DNA of 64,000 nt, from NCBI RefSeq assembly GCF_007786475.1, contig NZ_VNJJ01000019.1:17000-80999 (forward strand). Reading direction: 5' to 3'. This document shows, piece after piece, positions 52,989-60,526 of this stretch. The notes under the pieces were generated by a model, which did no database searches, was not told where the DNA came from, and was given only the letters and a program-made list of their open reading frames with translations. The position numbers were made by a program, and so were the translations under genes. The stretch comes from Cohnella terricola. Lineage in GTDB: Bacteria > Bacillota > Bacilli > Paenibacillales > Paenibacillaceae. The number at the start of each line of letters is the position of its first letter. The first letter of the stretch is position 1.

Positions 52989-53465
52989 ATGGAAGATCGG
53001 GAGTTGCAGAGTTGGGTGGAACGGGTATCGCTTGAATTTTTCGATCAGCCGTTTCTGCATAAAGCTTCGTTTAATTCGCGGCTGCGGGCGACGGGCGGAC
53101 GTTATTTTACGAAAAGTCACAATATCGAGATCAGCCCCCACCAATTGGAAGTACACGGAGCGGAAGAGACGGAGGCAATCATTAAACACGAGCTCTGCCA
53201 TTATCATTTGCATTTGCAGGGCAGAGGATACCAGCATCGCGACGCGGATTTCAGAAGCCTGCTCGTTCAAGTCGGCGCCACCCGGCATTGCCGCCCCCTT
53301 CCGGGAGCGGAAGCTAGGAGATTGCCGGTCAAGTATTTGCTCGTATGCGCGGACTGCGGCATGAGTTATCCCCGCAAGCGCCGCACGGATCCTCGCAAGT
53401 ATGCGTGCGGGCGCTGCAGGGGGAAGCTTAGATTGTTTCAGGCGAAGCCGCAGAACCGTTCTTGA
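52989..53465 (+). CDS. sprT: SprT-like zinc protein (YdcK)
   Basis: 158 residues. The zinc metalloprotease-like HELCHYH motif (HExxH, His67-Glu68-His71) follows EAIIKH, and the C-terminal zinc ribbon has CADCG and CGRC pairs (about residues 120-150), as in SprT/Spartan-like proteins. B. subtilis YdcK is the same size and lies beside tex. Function in bacteria is not established; DNA-protein crosslink proteolysis is known for the eukaryotic relative Spartan. The ATG has GGAGGACGGAG upstream. Its 3' end overlaps the convergent MFS gene by 38 bases. Confidence 0.94.
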   Translation: MEDRELQSWVERVSLEFFDQPFLHKASFNSRLRATGGRYFTKSHNIEISPHQLEVHGAEETEAIIKHELCHYHLHLQGRGYQHRDADFRSLLVQVGATRHCRPLPGAEARRLPVKYLLVCADCGMSYPRKRRTDPRKYACGRCRGKLRLFQAKPQNRS

Positions 53466-54861
53466 CCTCTTTGGACGTGCTGGAGCCGGCAGTCTTGTTG
53501 CGGACGAATAAGGCGATGCCGAGGAACGCGAGAACCATCATCAATGCTCCTGTCTCAAGACTCGGAACGATATGGTGGGCGAAATCTTGGGGCGAGCGGA
53601 TCATCTCGCCCGATTGGAAGATCAGGCCGCTGATCGCGATGCCGAATACGCCTCCGAGCTCGCGGGTGGCATTCCCCATGCCGCTAGCTTCTCCGGCCGC
53701 ATTCTCCGGTACGGACGAGATCAGGCCGTGGGAGAGCGGAGTAAAGCTAAGGCCCATTCCGGTGCCTGCCAGCATCATCGGTCCGATCAGATAGAAGAAT
53801 GAGACATCGAAACCTTGTGAGCGAATAAGGAACGCGAACCAGGCGAGAGCGACGGCTTGAAACAGGAGACCGCTCAGAAGAACGGTTCTGTTGCCGAGCC
53901 GGCTGATCGCAAGACCGGCTAGAGGAGCCGCGATCATCGTCATCGTCGTCCAAGCCATTTCTTTAACGCCCGCTTGAAGCGGCGTATTGCCTTGTGCTTG
54001 CTGCAGGAACAAGGTGAGCAGGAAGATGGCGCCGAAGACGCCCGCGTTCATCCAGAAGCCCGCGAACGTATAGAACGTGTAAGCCCGGCTGCGGAAGAGA
54101 TCGAAGCGAATGAACGGGGTTTTACGCGTTCTCTCCCAGAAGTAGAATAGCACGAGCAATATGCCTCCAAGCGCTAACGAACCATACACCGTCGGCGTTC
54201 CCCAACCTATCGAATTCCCTCTTTCCAATCCGAATACGATCCCGAACAACCCGGAAGTCAATAGCAATACGCCAAGCGGATCAAGCGGCTTGCGTACGCC
54301 GCGCGACTCGTCGAGCCATCTTAATCCGAGCAGGAATGCGACGATGCCGACCGGAACGTTAACATAGAAAATAACTTGCCACGGAGCGCCTTCCATGATC
54401 AATCCTCCGACGAGTGGTCCGATGCTTAAGCCGAGGCCGGAGATTCCGGACCATAGACCGATCGCAGCAGCCCGTTTCTCGGCCGGGAACGCGTTGTTGA
54501 CGAGTGTTAGGCTGAGTGGGACGATCGCAGCCCCGCCGACGCCTTGCAGGGCTCTGGAGAGGATCAAGGCGATCGAGGTGTCGCTAAGGCCGGAGAGCAG
54601 GGATCCGAGCGTAAAGATAACGACCCCGGAAAGAAATACTTTTTTCCTCCCGATGGAGTCGCCCAGTACGCTGAAAGGAATGAGCAGCACGGCAAAAGCG
54701 AGCGTATAAGCGTTCATGAACCATTCAAGATCGGACAGGGTAGCGCCGAGGTCTTGTTGAATCGAAGGCAAGGCGACTCCAAGAACCAGATTGTCGAGCA
54801 TGGCCATAAACAAGACGATGCACGTAACGAATAACAAACGTACGCGAGCGGGCGTGAACAA
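53428..54861 (-). CDS. DHA2 (EmrB/QacA) family MFS drug exporter, 14 spans
   Basis: 477 residues from TTG 54861 (AAAGGAGAG upstream). Fourteen hydrophobic spans fit the DHA2 family. Signatures are WFMNAYTLAFAVLLIPFSVLGDSIGRKKVF (motif A, cut across) and LQGVGGAAIVPLSLTLVNNAFP with PLVGGLIMEGAPWQVIFYVNVPVG (motif C region). It exports hydrophobic cations or drugs using protons. It is downstream of the TetR gene on the same strand. Two perfect TTATTTAT-TG-ATAAATAA palindromes lie in the 137 bp gap, so it is under TetR control. Confidence 0.95.
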   Translation of the reverse strand: MFTPARVRLLFVTCIVLFMAMLDNLVLGVALPSIQQDLGATLSDLEWFMNAYTLAFAVLLIPFSVLGDSIGRKKVFLSGVVIFTLGSLLSGLSDTSIALILSRALQGVGGAAIVPLSLTLVNNAFPAEKRAAAIGLWSGISGLGLSIGPLVGGLIMEGAPWQVIFYVNVPVGIVAFLLGLRWLDESRGVRKPLDPLGVLLLTSGLFGIVFGLERGNSIGWGTPTVYGSLALGGILLVLFYFWERTRKTPFIRFDLFRSRAYTFYTFAGFWMNAGVFGAIFLLTLFLQQAQGNTPLQAGVKEMAWTTMTMIAAPLAGLAISRLGNRTVLLSGLLFQAVALAWFAFLIRSQGFDVSFFYLIGPMMLAGTGMGLSFTPLSHGLISSVPENAAGEASGMGNATRELGGVFGIAISGLIFQSGEMIRSPQDFAHHIVPSLETGALMMVLAFLGIALFVRNKTAGSSTSKEVKNGSAASPETI

Positions 54862-54890
54862 AGAGAATCTCTCCTTTTGATTATGGGATT

Positions 54891-54908
54891 TTATTTATTG
54901 ATAAATAA
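54891..54908. promoter_or_regulatory. TetR operator O1
   Basis: TTATTTATTGATAAATAA, arms of eight bases around TG. It lies 30 bases upstream of the exporter start. Confidence 0.85.
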
Positions 54909-54958
54909 ACAAAAGTGATAATAATGCCTATGTTTTGCATAAAAGCCCAATGACAATT

Positions 54959-54976
54959 TTATTTATTGATAAATAA
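54959..54976. promoter_or_regulatory. TetR operator O2
   Basis: An exact second copy of TTATTTATTGATAAATAA, 68 bp from O1, between the regulator and exporter genes. Confidence 0.85.
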
Positions 54977-54998
54977 ATGAAGTTTACACAAACCCCGA

Positions 54999-55529
54999 TC
55001 AATCGAGGTCTTCGTGCCACGGAGACAATTCCGGAAGTTCCAGGATTTCAGACAGCGTGATGATGAGACCACAGGAGATGAAGATGCTGGCTTCCGTACC
55101 CGGTTTTGGGACGCCGGCCGTTTTGAAACGCGTCTTGACGGTGTTGTAGATCCGGGAATGGGTTCTTCGGGAATATTCCCTTATGGCAGGCTCCGGAGTC
55201 GTGAAGCATTGCATCAGAAGCAGAATTTCGTTCCTGTAGCTTTCAAGCAGCGTATTGAAGGCTAATCCCATCTTATGGGCGAGTTCCTCGGGAGGGGCAT
55301 CGACGGCGGAGAAAGCTCTGTGGAGCCGTTCGTATGCTCGTTCCAGCACTGCCAGGTATAACTGTTCTTTCGATTTGAAAAAATGGAACACGTAAGGCTG
55401 TGTGACGCCGACGGCTTCCGCGACATGCGCGGTCGTTGTTTTATAGAAGCCCTGGGAAGCGAACAAGGCTGCTGCGCTATTCATAATTTGGTCTTTCCGG
55501 CTTGCTGCGATTTCTTCTTTAGGGCTCAA
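54999..55529 (-). CDS. TetR-family transcriptional repressor
   Basis: 176 residues from TTG 55529, with AAAGGAG 11 bases upstream. The frame runs back to 55709, but that would place the operator O3 inside the gene, so the shorter form is preferred. The N-terminal helix-turn-helix reads DQIMNSAAALFASQGFYKTTTAHVAEAVGVTQPYVFHFF (split here as the TetR tetrad), followed by a ligand-binding helical domain. It sits upstream of the exporter on the same strand. Three nearly identical 18-base operators (two before the exporter, one before itself) indicate autoregulation and coregulation. Confidence 0.93.
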   Translation of the reverse strand: MSPKEEIAASRKDQIMNSAAALFASQGFYKTTTAHVAEAVGVTQPYVFHFFKSKEQLYLAVLERAYERLHRAFSAVDAPPEELAHKMGLAFNTLLESYRNEILLLMQCFTTPEPAIREYSRRTHSRIYNTVKTRFKTAGVPKPGTEASIFISCGLIITLSEILELPELSPWHEDLD

Positions 55530-55566
55530 GAGGGCTTCTTCTCCTTTGCGAAGGATTTGATTTAAT

Positions 55567-55584
55567 TTATTAATCAATAAATAA
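55567..55584. promoter_or_regulatory. TetR operator O3
   Basis: TTATTAATCAATAAATAA is the same palindrome as O1/O2 in reverse orientation with one mismatch. It is 38 bases upstream of the chosen tetR start. Confidence 0.8.
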
Positions 55585-55688
55585 CATGAGACGAGCGGCG
55601 ATGTCAACTGGATATCGGTGATTAGCATGTCCAAATTGACGTAAAAAAGGTGGGTAAAAAAGAATCTAAAAAATTTGTCACGGAATGC

Positions 55689-55717
55689 TTGACTTCCCCT
55701 TGATCTCATGATAAATT
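55689..55717 (+). promoter_or_regulatory. Promoter of tRNA-Asn/tRNA-Ser
   Basis: TTGACT and TAAATT with a 17-base spacer, 24 bases before tRNA-Asn. Confidence 0.7.
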
Positions 55718-55740
55718 ATTACTTGTCGCTTTTGAAACTT

Positions 55741-55816
55741 TCCCTGATAGCTCAGTCGGTAGAGCACTCGACTGTTAATCGAGTTGTCACAGGTTCGAGT
55801 CCTGTTCGGGGAGCCA
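55741..55816 (+). tRNA. tRNA-Asn (GTT)
   Basis: Acceptor TCCCTGA/TCGGGGA, D-loop AGCTCAGTCGGTAGAGC, anticodon stem CTCGA-CTGTTAA-TCGAG, GGTTCGAGTC T-arm, encoded CCA end. Confidence 0.97.
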
Positions 55817-55817
55817 T

Positions 55818-55908
55818 GGGGAGATACCCAAGTGGCTATAAGGGGCTCCTCTGCTAAGGGAGTAGACGTGTCATGCGTGCGAGGGTTCGAATCCCTCTCT
55901 CCCCGCCA
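55818..55908 (+). tRNA. tRNA-Ser (GCT)
   Basis: 91 bases with a long variable arm. Acceptor GGGGAGA/TCTCCCC, anticodon GCT in a CTCCT-CTGCTAA-GGGAG stem, GGGTTCGAATCCC T-arm, encoded CCA. One base separates it from tRNA-Asn. Confidence 0.97.
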
Positions 55909-55936
55909 CCTATGGTGAATTCAATAAGACGACTTG

Positions 55937-55970
55937 AAAGAGCCCTCGGCTAAGCCGACGGGCTCTTTTT
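55937..55970 (+). terminator. Terminator after tRNA-Asn/tRNA-Ser
   Basis: AAAGAGCCCTCGGC pairs with GCCGACGGGCTCTTT (one mismatch) and ends in five T. Confidence 0.88.
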
Positions 55971-55993
55971 GATTTTGATGGCTCGTTAGGCTA

Positions 55994-56205
55994 ATAAAAT
56001 GAAGTGCAAAAATGCAACTAAATTGGGCGCGGTATGCCCTTTTTGGGCGATTAATTGCAAAAATGCAATTAATTCGAGGGATTTTTGCGTTCGGAGGCCT
56101 TCACTCTTTAAATAAGTGTATATTTGCAACTAATTTAATAAACCGCTTTGTTTATCTTCGACATAGTTGCATTATTACAATTAATTGCGATTTCAAAAGA
56201 ACTTT
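55994..56205. repeat. Intergenic array C: TGCAA-hairpin repeat with 51/61/51 bp spacing
   Basis: TGCAACTAAA, TGCAATTAAT, TGCAACTAAT and TACAATTAAT occur at 56013, 56064, 56125 and 56176. The first two are right arms of ATTGCA-AAAA-TGCAAT-type palindromes; the others are worn. It fills the space between the tRNA terminator and the lipoprotein gene, a 352-base gap (55909-56260) with no other gene. Confidence 0.8.
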
Positions 56206-56260
56206 TTTCCGTTTGCTGGCGTCAAACTAAAAAAAGAACTTATGCCAAAGGTGATCCAAC

Positions 56261-57016
56261 GTGCTGATACCTTCGCGAGTGAAGAAAACCATTTCATTGA
56301 TATGCCTAATAACTGTGGGTTTGCTGACAGCTTCCTGTTCCAATGGAACGATCGAGAACACTGGGCCGTCGGCAGCAGTCGAGTCTACGCTCGAAACCGC
56401 CATGGGCGCCGTGCAGCAATCTCCGGAAGAGAAAGATGAAGCGTTCGAGCCTTACTTGCTGGCCTCGCTCCCTGATCGGCGCATCAGCCTGTTCGCAGAA
56501 GAAAACGGCGTGACCTTGCAAACAGGTGATCTCAAGCGGCAATACGAATGGAACTATATGACCCCGCGAGGAATAGTGCCTCGTCTACATGTCCGGGATT
56601 ACGACGGCGACGGGGCGGACGAGCTGGCTGTCATTCTGTATATGGGTTCGGGAACTGGGGTTTCTGTGGAGGAGCTGCATCTCATCAAGCTTGACGATCT
56701 TCGGGATTACGCGCTGCAGGAGAACGAGTACCGTCCACAGATCGAACAAGCGATTGCCGATCTGAAAACAAGTTCGGCTATCCCGCAACGTTATGCGGAC
56801 GAGACCCTTCTTTTCGGCAATTGGGTTGCATACGATGCTAACGAGAGCGGATTGCGGACAACGATCGGAATAGGGATTGCGGGTAAGGAGAGCCCGATGT
56901 CGGTATATATTGGGGAGCTAATCGCGGACGTGAATTACAAGGACGGCGCATTCACGTTATCCGGTTTTCGTTTCGAAAAAGCCAAGCAGGAAGCCGAAAC
57001 CGTCCAGCCTTCTTAA
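56261..57016 (+). CDS. Hypothetical lipoprotein
   Basis: 251 residues from GTG 56261 (AAAGGTG seven bases upstream; GTG 56279 is possible). The signal peptide ends in a lipobox LLTASC, so it is anchored to the outer membrane leaflet. The mature part contains LHVRDYDGDGADELAVILYMGSG, an FG-GAP-like calcium-binding motif often seen in VCBS/integrin-type repeat proteins, and is otherwise unrecognised. It is inserted between the two halves of the tRNA cluster. No function can be given. Confidence 0.75.
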   Translation: MLIPSRVKKTISLICLITVGLLTASCSNGTIENTGPSAAVESTLETAMGAVQQSPEEKDEAFEPYLLASLPDRRISLFAEENGVTLQTGDLKRQYEWNYMTPRGIVPRLHVRDYDGDGADELAVILYMGSGTGVSVEELHLIKLDDLRDYALQENEYRPQIEQAIADLKTSSAIPQRYADETLLFGNWVAYDANESGLRTTIGIGIAGKESPMSVYIGELIADVNYKDGAFTLSGFRFEKAKQEAETVQPS

Positions 57017-57075
57017 GTCGATTTCCCATCCATAATAAGGCAATAAAAAAATCTACGATTTGTCCGAAAAAATGC

Positions 57076-57104
57076 TTGCTATCGTCATTTAGTTCAGATA
57101 TAAT
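57076..57104 (+). promoter_or_regulatory. Promoter of the tRNA-Glu-Lys-Leu operon
   Basis: TTGCTA and a perfect TATAAT with a 17-base spacer. Confidence 0.85.
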
Positions 57105-57158
57105 CATATTTGTCGTCTGAAGCGGGTAACGCTAAGATGCGGTGGATAAGGCTTAAAT

Positions 57159-57233
57159 GGCCCCTTGGTCAAGCGGTTAAGACACCTCCCTTTCACGGAG
57201 GTAACAGGGGTTCGAATCCCCTAGGGGTCACCA
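57159..57233 (+). tRNA. tRNA-Glu (TTC)
   Basis: Acceptor GGCCCCT/AGGGGTC, anticodon TTC in CCTCC-CTTTCAC-GGAGG, GGGTTCGAATCCC T-arm, encoded CCA. Confidence 0.97.
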
Positions 57234-57236
57234 TGA

Positions 57237-57312
57237 GAGCCATTAGCTCAGTTGGTAGAGCACCTGACTTTTAATCAGGGTGTCGAAGGTTCGAGTCCTT
57301 CATGGCTCACCA
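57237..57312 (+). tRNA. tRNA-Lys (TTT)
   Basis: Acceptor GAGCCAT/ATGGCTC, anticodon TTT in CCTGA-CTTTTAA-TCAGG, AGGTTCGAGTCCT T-arm, encoded CCA. Confidence 0.97.
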
Positions 57313-57360
57313 GTTATCTAATCCGTGAGCTTGCTTGACTCGGACGACATAACAACATAT

Positions 57361-57446
57361 GCGGTCGTGGCGGAATGGCAGACGCACCAGCTTGAGGGGC
57401 TGGCGGTAGCAATACCGTGGAGGTTCGAGTCCTCTCGACCGCACCA
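57361..57446 (+). tRNA. tRNA-Leu (GAG)
   Basis: 86 bases, long variable arm. Acceptor GCGGTCG/CGACCGC, anticodon GAG in CCAGC-TTGAGGG-GCTGG, encoded CCA. Its 3' part, from the first base of the anticodon loop, is repeated at 61784. Confidence 0.97.
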
Positions 57447-57581
57447 TACTTAAGATGATGAAATCTCTTGCAGAGCAAGGGATTTTTTTGTTTGTGTTTT
57501 TTAGAGTGCGTGTGGAGAAGGATGGAAAAGCGCTCAAAATGCCTCTGAAGTAGCACCGTGGTAGCAAACATAAAAAAGAGC
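57392..57581 (+). repeat. Direct repeat, left copy: 3' part of tRNA-Leu plus terminator (attL-like)
   Basis: Begins at TTGAGGGG in the tRNA anticodon loop and matches 61784-61971 over about 190 bases with scattered differences. It includes the tRNA 3' end and the downstream terminator. Confidence 0.92.
57463..57489 (+). terminator. Terminator of the tRNA-Leu transcript
   Basis: ATCTCTTGC pairs with GCAAGGGAT (one G-U), loop AGA, then seven T. The right-hand repeat copy keeps the stem by compensatory change (TTGA/TCAA). Confidence 0.92.
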
Positions 57582-57697
57582 AGCCCTAGAAGCGAAAGAA
57601 AGTGATTTTTTTGTGGTTAAAATTTGTGATTGATGATTTCAAGGAAGGTCTGGGAGTATAAAAAACTTGAAGTCGTGATTGTCTATTGGGATGATTA

Positions 57698-57885
57698 GCA
57701 TTGAAAATCATCGTACTTTGCCATGTGGGACGTGGGTTGGGGACAAATACGATGAAAAACATCGTTATGAGGAGCCTGCCGCCCATGGTGTCTCGCTCCC
57801 CTGGGGATTAGAGATGAAAATCATCGTACTTTTGCCTTGTGAGGCATGGTTGGGGAGCAAGTAAGATGAAAAACATCGTTATTAC
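57698..57885. repeat. Intergenic array D: GATG-A5-CATC hairpin repeat with 51/62/52 bp spacing
   Basis: TGAAAATCATCGTACTT at 57702 and 57815 alternates with TGAAAAACATCGTTAT at 57753 and 57867. The palindromes are ACGATG-AAAAA-CATCGT and GATGA-AAA-TCATC. The 540-base gap 57447-57986 holds the tRNA terminator, this array and the terminator at 57940; no gene is credible there. Confidence 0.88.
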
Positions 57886-57939
57886 GAGTAGCATAAGCGA
57901 TGCAGCGTAGGATGAGGGTGCGGATACGAATACCCAAAG

Positions 57940-57968
57940 GACCGTCAGGGCAATCCCTGACGGTCTTA
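57940..57968. terminator. Terminator of the peroxiredoxin operon
   Basis: GACCGTCAGGG pairs perfectly with CCCTGACGGTC around CAAT. On the minus strand it is followed by CTTTGGG, a short T-run. Confidence 0.75.
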
Positions 57969-57986
57969 AGTCGTGTCGATGGCAGT

Positions 57987-58631
57987 TCACAACTTCCTTA
58001 ACTCATTCAGAATATCCTCCGGATCAAAGCGCTTCATAAAATCCGGGTTGACGTACGCGGAACGGATAATGCCGGACTCGTCGATCATGAAGGTGGAAGG
58101 AATGGGGAGTATCCACCGCTCGGTCGCGTTGTATTCGGTCAAATTCAGCTTGAACAGGTTCGTCATGATCTCCTGAATGTACGGCGGTACGTCGTACAAA
58201 ATATTGTAAAAGGCGGCCACCAGACCGTTTGGATCGCTCAACACTTGGAACTGCAATCCTTCCTTCTCCTGTTGGGAAAGCGTGTTGTCTGGGCTTTGCG
58301 GGCTAATGGCGATGAGTCTGACGCCCAGCGCTTCAATCTCCGGCAGCACTTTCTGATACGCCCGGAGCTGCGAGTTGCAGTAAGGACACCAGCCTCCGCG
58401 GTAGAAGGTTAGAACGACAGGTCCTTTGGCCAGTTCGTCGTACAAGTAAACGGGGATGCCCATCGAGTTTTTCAGCGTAAAATCTTTCGCCTTCTGCCCT
58501 TCCTGCAGGCCATACTGGAATCCCGACTCCTGCTGCTCCCGGATCGAACGGAACATCTCGGCCTGGACTTCTGCGGGCGAATGGGCGATAAACTGTTGTT
58601 TCATTTCTTCTAGCTCTTGATTTAATGACAT
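57987..58631 (-). CDS. Peroxiredoxin-like (AhpC/TSA) protein
   Basis: 214 residues. A thioredoxin-fold domain has FYRGGWCPYCNSQLRAYQ with Cys82 and Cys85 as the active pair, then ISPQSPDNTLSQQEKEGLQFQVLSDPN and IPSTFMIDESGIIRSAYVNPD, typical of the PRX-like2 peroxiredoxins. No signal peptide. AGGAGGAG precedes the ATG. It is the last gene of a three-gene unit (thioredoxin-like, CcdA-like, peroxiredoxin) read leftwards, which suggests electron transfer across the membrane linked to peroxide or thiol repair. Confidence 0.92.
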   Translation of the reverse strand: MSLNQELEEMKQQFIAHSPAEVQAEMFRSIREQQESGFQYGLQEGQKAKDFTLKNSMGIPVYLYDELAKGPVVLTFYRGGWCPYCNSQLRAYQKVLPEIEALGVRLIAISPQSPDNTLSQQEKEGLQFQVLSDPNGLVAAFYNILYDVPPYIQEIMTNLFKLNLTEYNATERWILPIPSTFMIDESGIIRSAYVNPDFMKRFDPEDILNELRKL

Positions 58632-58646
58632 GAATAATTCTCCTCC

Positions 58647-59336
58647 TTATTTTAACCCAATAACCAGAAAAGCGATGCCAATTACGATTGAGAGGTAGCC
58701 GGCAATTTTTTTAACAGGACCGCCCCATTTTGCCAATTTGCTTAGAATGGAAATGGAAAAGACTGCAACAGCCGCGAGTATAATGCCTTTCCCTAACGAA
58801 TAGGTCGTCATGAGCAACGCTCCGTGTAGTGGACTTCCCTGAAGTGCGATATAACTAATCAGCGCAAAAAAGATGGGAATCGCACAAGGCGAAATAACAA
58901 GTCCATAAGGAATTCCTAGCTTGAAAGCGGCCAAGTTGCTTTGCGGGAGTTCTGGCCCGCTGAGCGGCTTTTGGAAAGTAGGCATTGCGAATGATATGAC
59001 ACCAAGCAACTGCAGCCCCGCTAATATGTCAAAGAGGGGCGGAACCCAGGTTAGCAAACGATATTTCTCAACAGAGGGCAGGAACTGTTGACCGAGCAGC
59101 GCGATGATCAAACCAATCAACACCGAGGTGACAACCGTACCCAAGATAAAGTTGACAGCGATCCGAAAGGCTTTTCTTCTATTGCCGGCAGCTCCTTTCT
59201 GGACATAATTCGCAAACATAGCAAGCACGGGCATATAACATGGCAATATCGCGCTCATGATTCCGACGACGAACACAAGGATGTAGGTAGAGGCGGAAAT
59301 TCCGCCTGCAATCGTAAAATGATATAAATCTTCCAT
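58647..59336 (-). CDS. CcdA/DsbD-like membrane thiol electron transporter
   Basis: 229 residues with six membrane spans. The two intramembrane redox cysteines of the CcdA family are Cys33 (AILPCYMPVLAMF) and Cys151 (VISPCAIPIFFALI), each next to proline as expected. CcdA proteins pass electrons from cytoplasmic thioredoxin to extracytoplasmic thiol proteins, for example in cytochrome c maturation or spore formation. It lies between the thioredoxin-like and peroxiredoxin genes, 12-16 bases from each, with a ribosome site AAAAGGAG. Confidence 0.92.
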   Translation of the reverse strand: MEDLYHFTIAGGISASTYILVFVVGIMSAILPCYMPVLAMFANYVQKGAAGNRRKAFRIAVNFILGTVVTSVLIGLIIALLGQQFLPSVEKYRLLTWVPPLFDILAGLQLLGVISFAMPTFQKPLSGPELPQSNLAAFKLGIPYGLVISPCAIPIFFALISYIALQGSPLHGALLMTTYSLGKGIILAAVAVFSISILSKLAKWGGPVKKIAGYLSIVIGIAFLVIGLK

Positions 59337-59348
59337 GCGTTTCTCCTT

Positions 59349-59621
59349 TTATCTAGTGGATTTATCTTCATGATTAAGCAATTCATATACACGTTCGCGA
59401 AGCTTGGGCAGTGAGGGCAAAGTGGTAAATTCTGATTTTCCATTGATGAGAATCGCTCCGGCGCTGAAAATGTTCAGTTCCTGAAGACGCTCAAACTGAT
59501 CGACCACATGTAACTCCTGAATCTCGATTTGCGGAAAATCCGCCGCTACTTGATTCACTACCTTTATCGCTTTTTGACAAATTGAACACCCCGGTCCAGC
59601 TGATACAACCTCAATTAACAA
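59349..59621 (-). CDS. Small thioredoxin-like protein
   Basis: 90 residues from TTG 59621, which follows GGAGGAGG; the frame is open further upstream without a better start. The sequence begins with a beta strand and a CxxC site, GPGCSICQKAIK (Cys12/Cys15), then IEIQELHVVDQFERLQELNIFSAGAILINGK, with a cis-proline-like region missing its usual proline (SAGAILIN). It resembles TM0996/MTH895-type small thioredoxins. First gene of the redox operon, followed 12 bases on by the CcdA-like gene, which it probably reduces or receives electrons from. Confidence 0.85.
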   Translation of the reverse strand: MLIEVVSAGPGCSICQKAIKVVNQVAADFPQIEIQELHVVDQFERLQELNIFSAGAILINGKSEFTTLPSLPKLRERVYELLNHEDKSTR

Positions 59622-59812
59622 AAGACCTCCTCCTTCTATCCATTCTGTTAAACATCCTCCATGCAAAAGGAAGATTTGCTATGATTATAAAGGTCGAGCT
59701 GTTAAATCCTTGTTAAGTAAGTGAAGCTCCAAAAGACTGCATGATTTTCCTCGTTTCGCGGAAAAATGTGTGATATTCTATTACCGTTGTCATGGGAGGA
59801 AGGAGTGGTGAT

Positions 59813-60526
59813 ATGCGAGTCCTCATTGTTGAAGATGAGGAGGACCTTTCACGCGCATTAGCGAAGGGTTTAAGGCGGGAAGGTTATGCAGTGGACATCG
59901 CCGTTGACGGGCTAACCGGGTGGGAACTTGCGGATACCAATGATTATGACGTTATTCTCCTTGACATCAATCTTCCGGAGCTGGATGGAATTTCACTTTG
60001 TCAACGAATTCGCCAATCCTCGCACCACAACGATGTTTTTATTCTCATGCTGACAGCTCGCAACCATCCGGACGAGGTGGAAGAAGGGCTCGATTCGGGT
60101 GCGGATGACTACCTCCGTAAACCGTTTGTGTTCAATGAGTTGCTTGCTCGCATCCGGGCACTCCTTCGCCGGAGTTCGTCCGTGAAAAGCCCCGTCCTGC
60201 AGTTCGATCAGCTTACCCTTAATTCGAAGACAAAGGAAGTCTGGTTCGAGAATGTTCTTCTTTCATTGACGAAAAAAGAATTCGGTTTGCTCGAATATCT
60301 GTTACTGCATCCCGGCGAGGTCATTTCATCGGAAAGACTTCTTGAGCATGTTTGGGATATCCATGCGGATCCCCTTTCCTCAACGGTTCGGGTTCACATT
60401 AATTCCTTGCGCAGAAAGCTCTCGTACCATGATCCAGAGGCAGGAGAAAGGTATATTCAGACCGTTCAAGGTTATGGGTATAAATGGGCTCTGAGCACAA
60501 CTGCAAAGAAAGAGGACACGACATGA
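59813..60526 (+). CDS. OmpR/PhoB-type response regulator
   Basis: 237 residues from ATG 59813 (GGAGGAAGGAG upstream). The receiver domain has phospho-acceptor Asp51 (YDVILLDINLPELDG), acidic EDEE near residue 8 and Lys in DDYLRKPF. The C-terminal winged helix (about 130-230) has LTKKEFGLLEYLLLHPG, SERLLEHVWD, STVRVHINSLRRKL and IQTVQGYGYKW. It overlaps the kinase start through ATGA. It is divergent from the redox operon, 192 bases from its first start codon, and may control it. Confidence 0.96.
   Translation: MRVLIVEDEEDLSRALAKGLRREGYAVDIAVDGLTGWELADTNDYDVILLDINLPELDGISLCQRIRQSSHHNDVFILMLTARNHPDEVEEGLDSGADDYLRKPFVFNELLARIRALLRRSSSVKSPVLQFDQLTLNSKTKEVWFENVLLSLTKKEFGLLEYLLLHPGEVISSERLLEHVWDIHADPLSSTVRVHINSLRRKLSYHDPEAGERYIQTVQGYGYKWALSTTAKKEDTT

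Noticed and set aside
55530..55709. 60 extra N-terminal residues for the TetR protein
   Set aside because: They would include the operator O3 and a non-family leader; the TTG at 55529 has its own AAAGGAG site.
57307..57571. Small minus-strand open frames across the tRNA genes and their copy at 61685-61870
   Set aside because: They are antisense to tRNA sequence, a common source of false hypothetical proteins.
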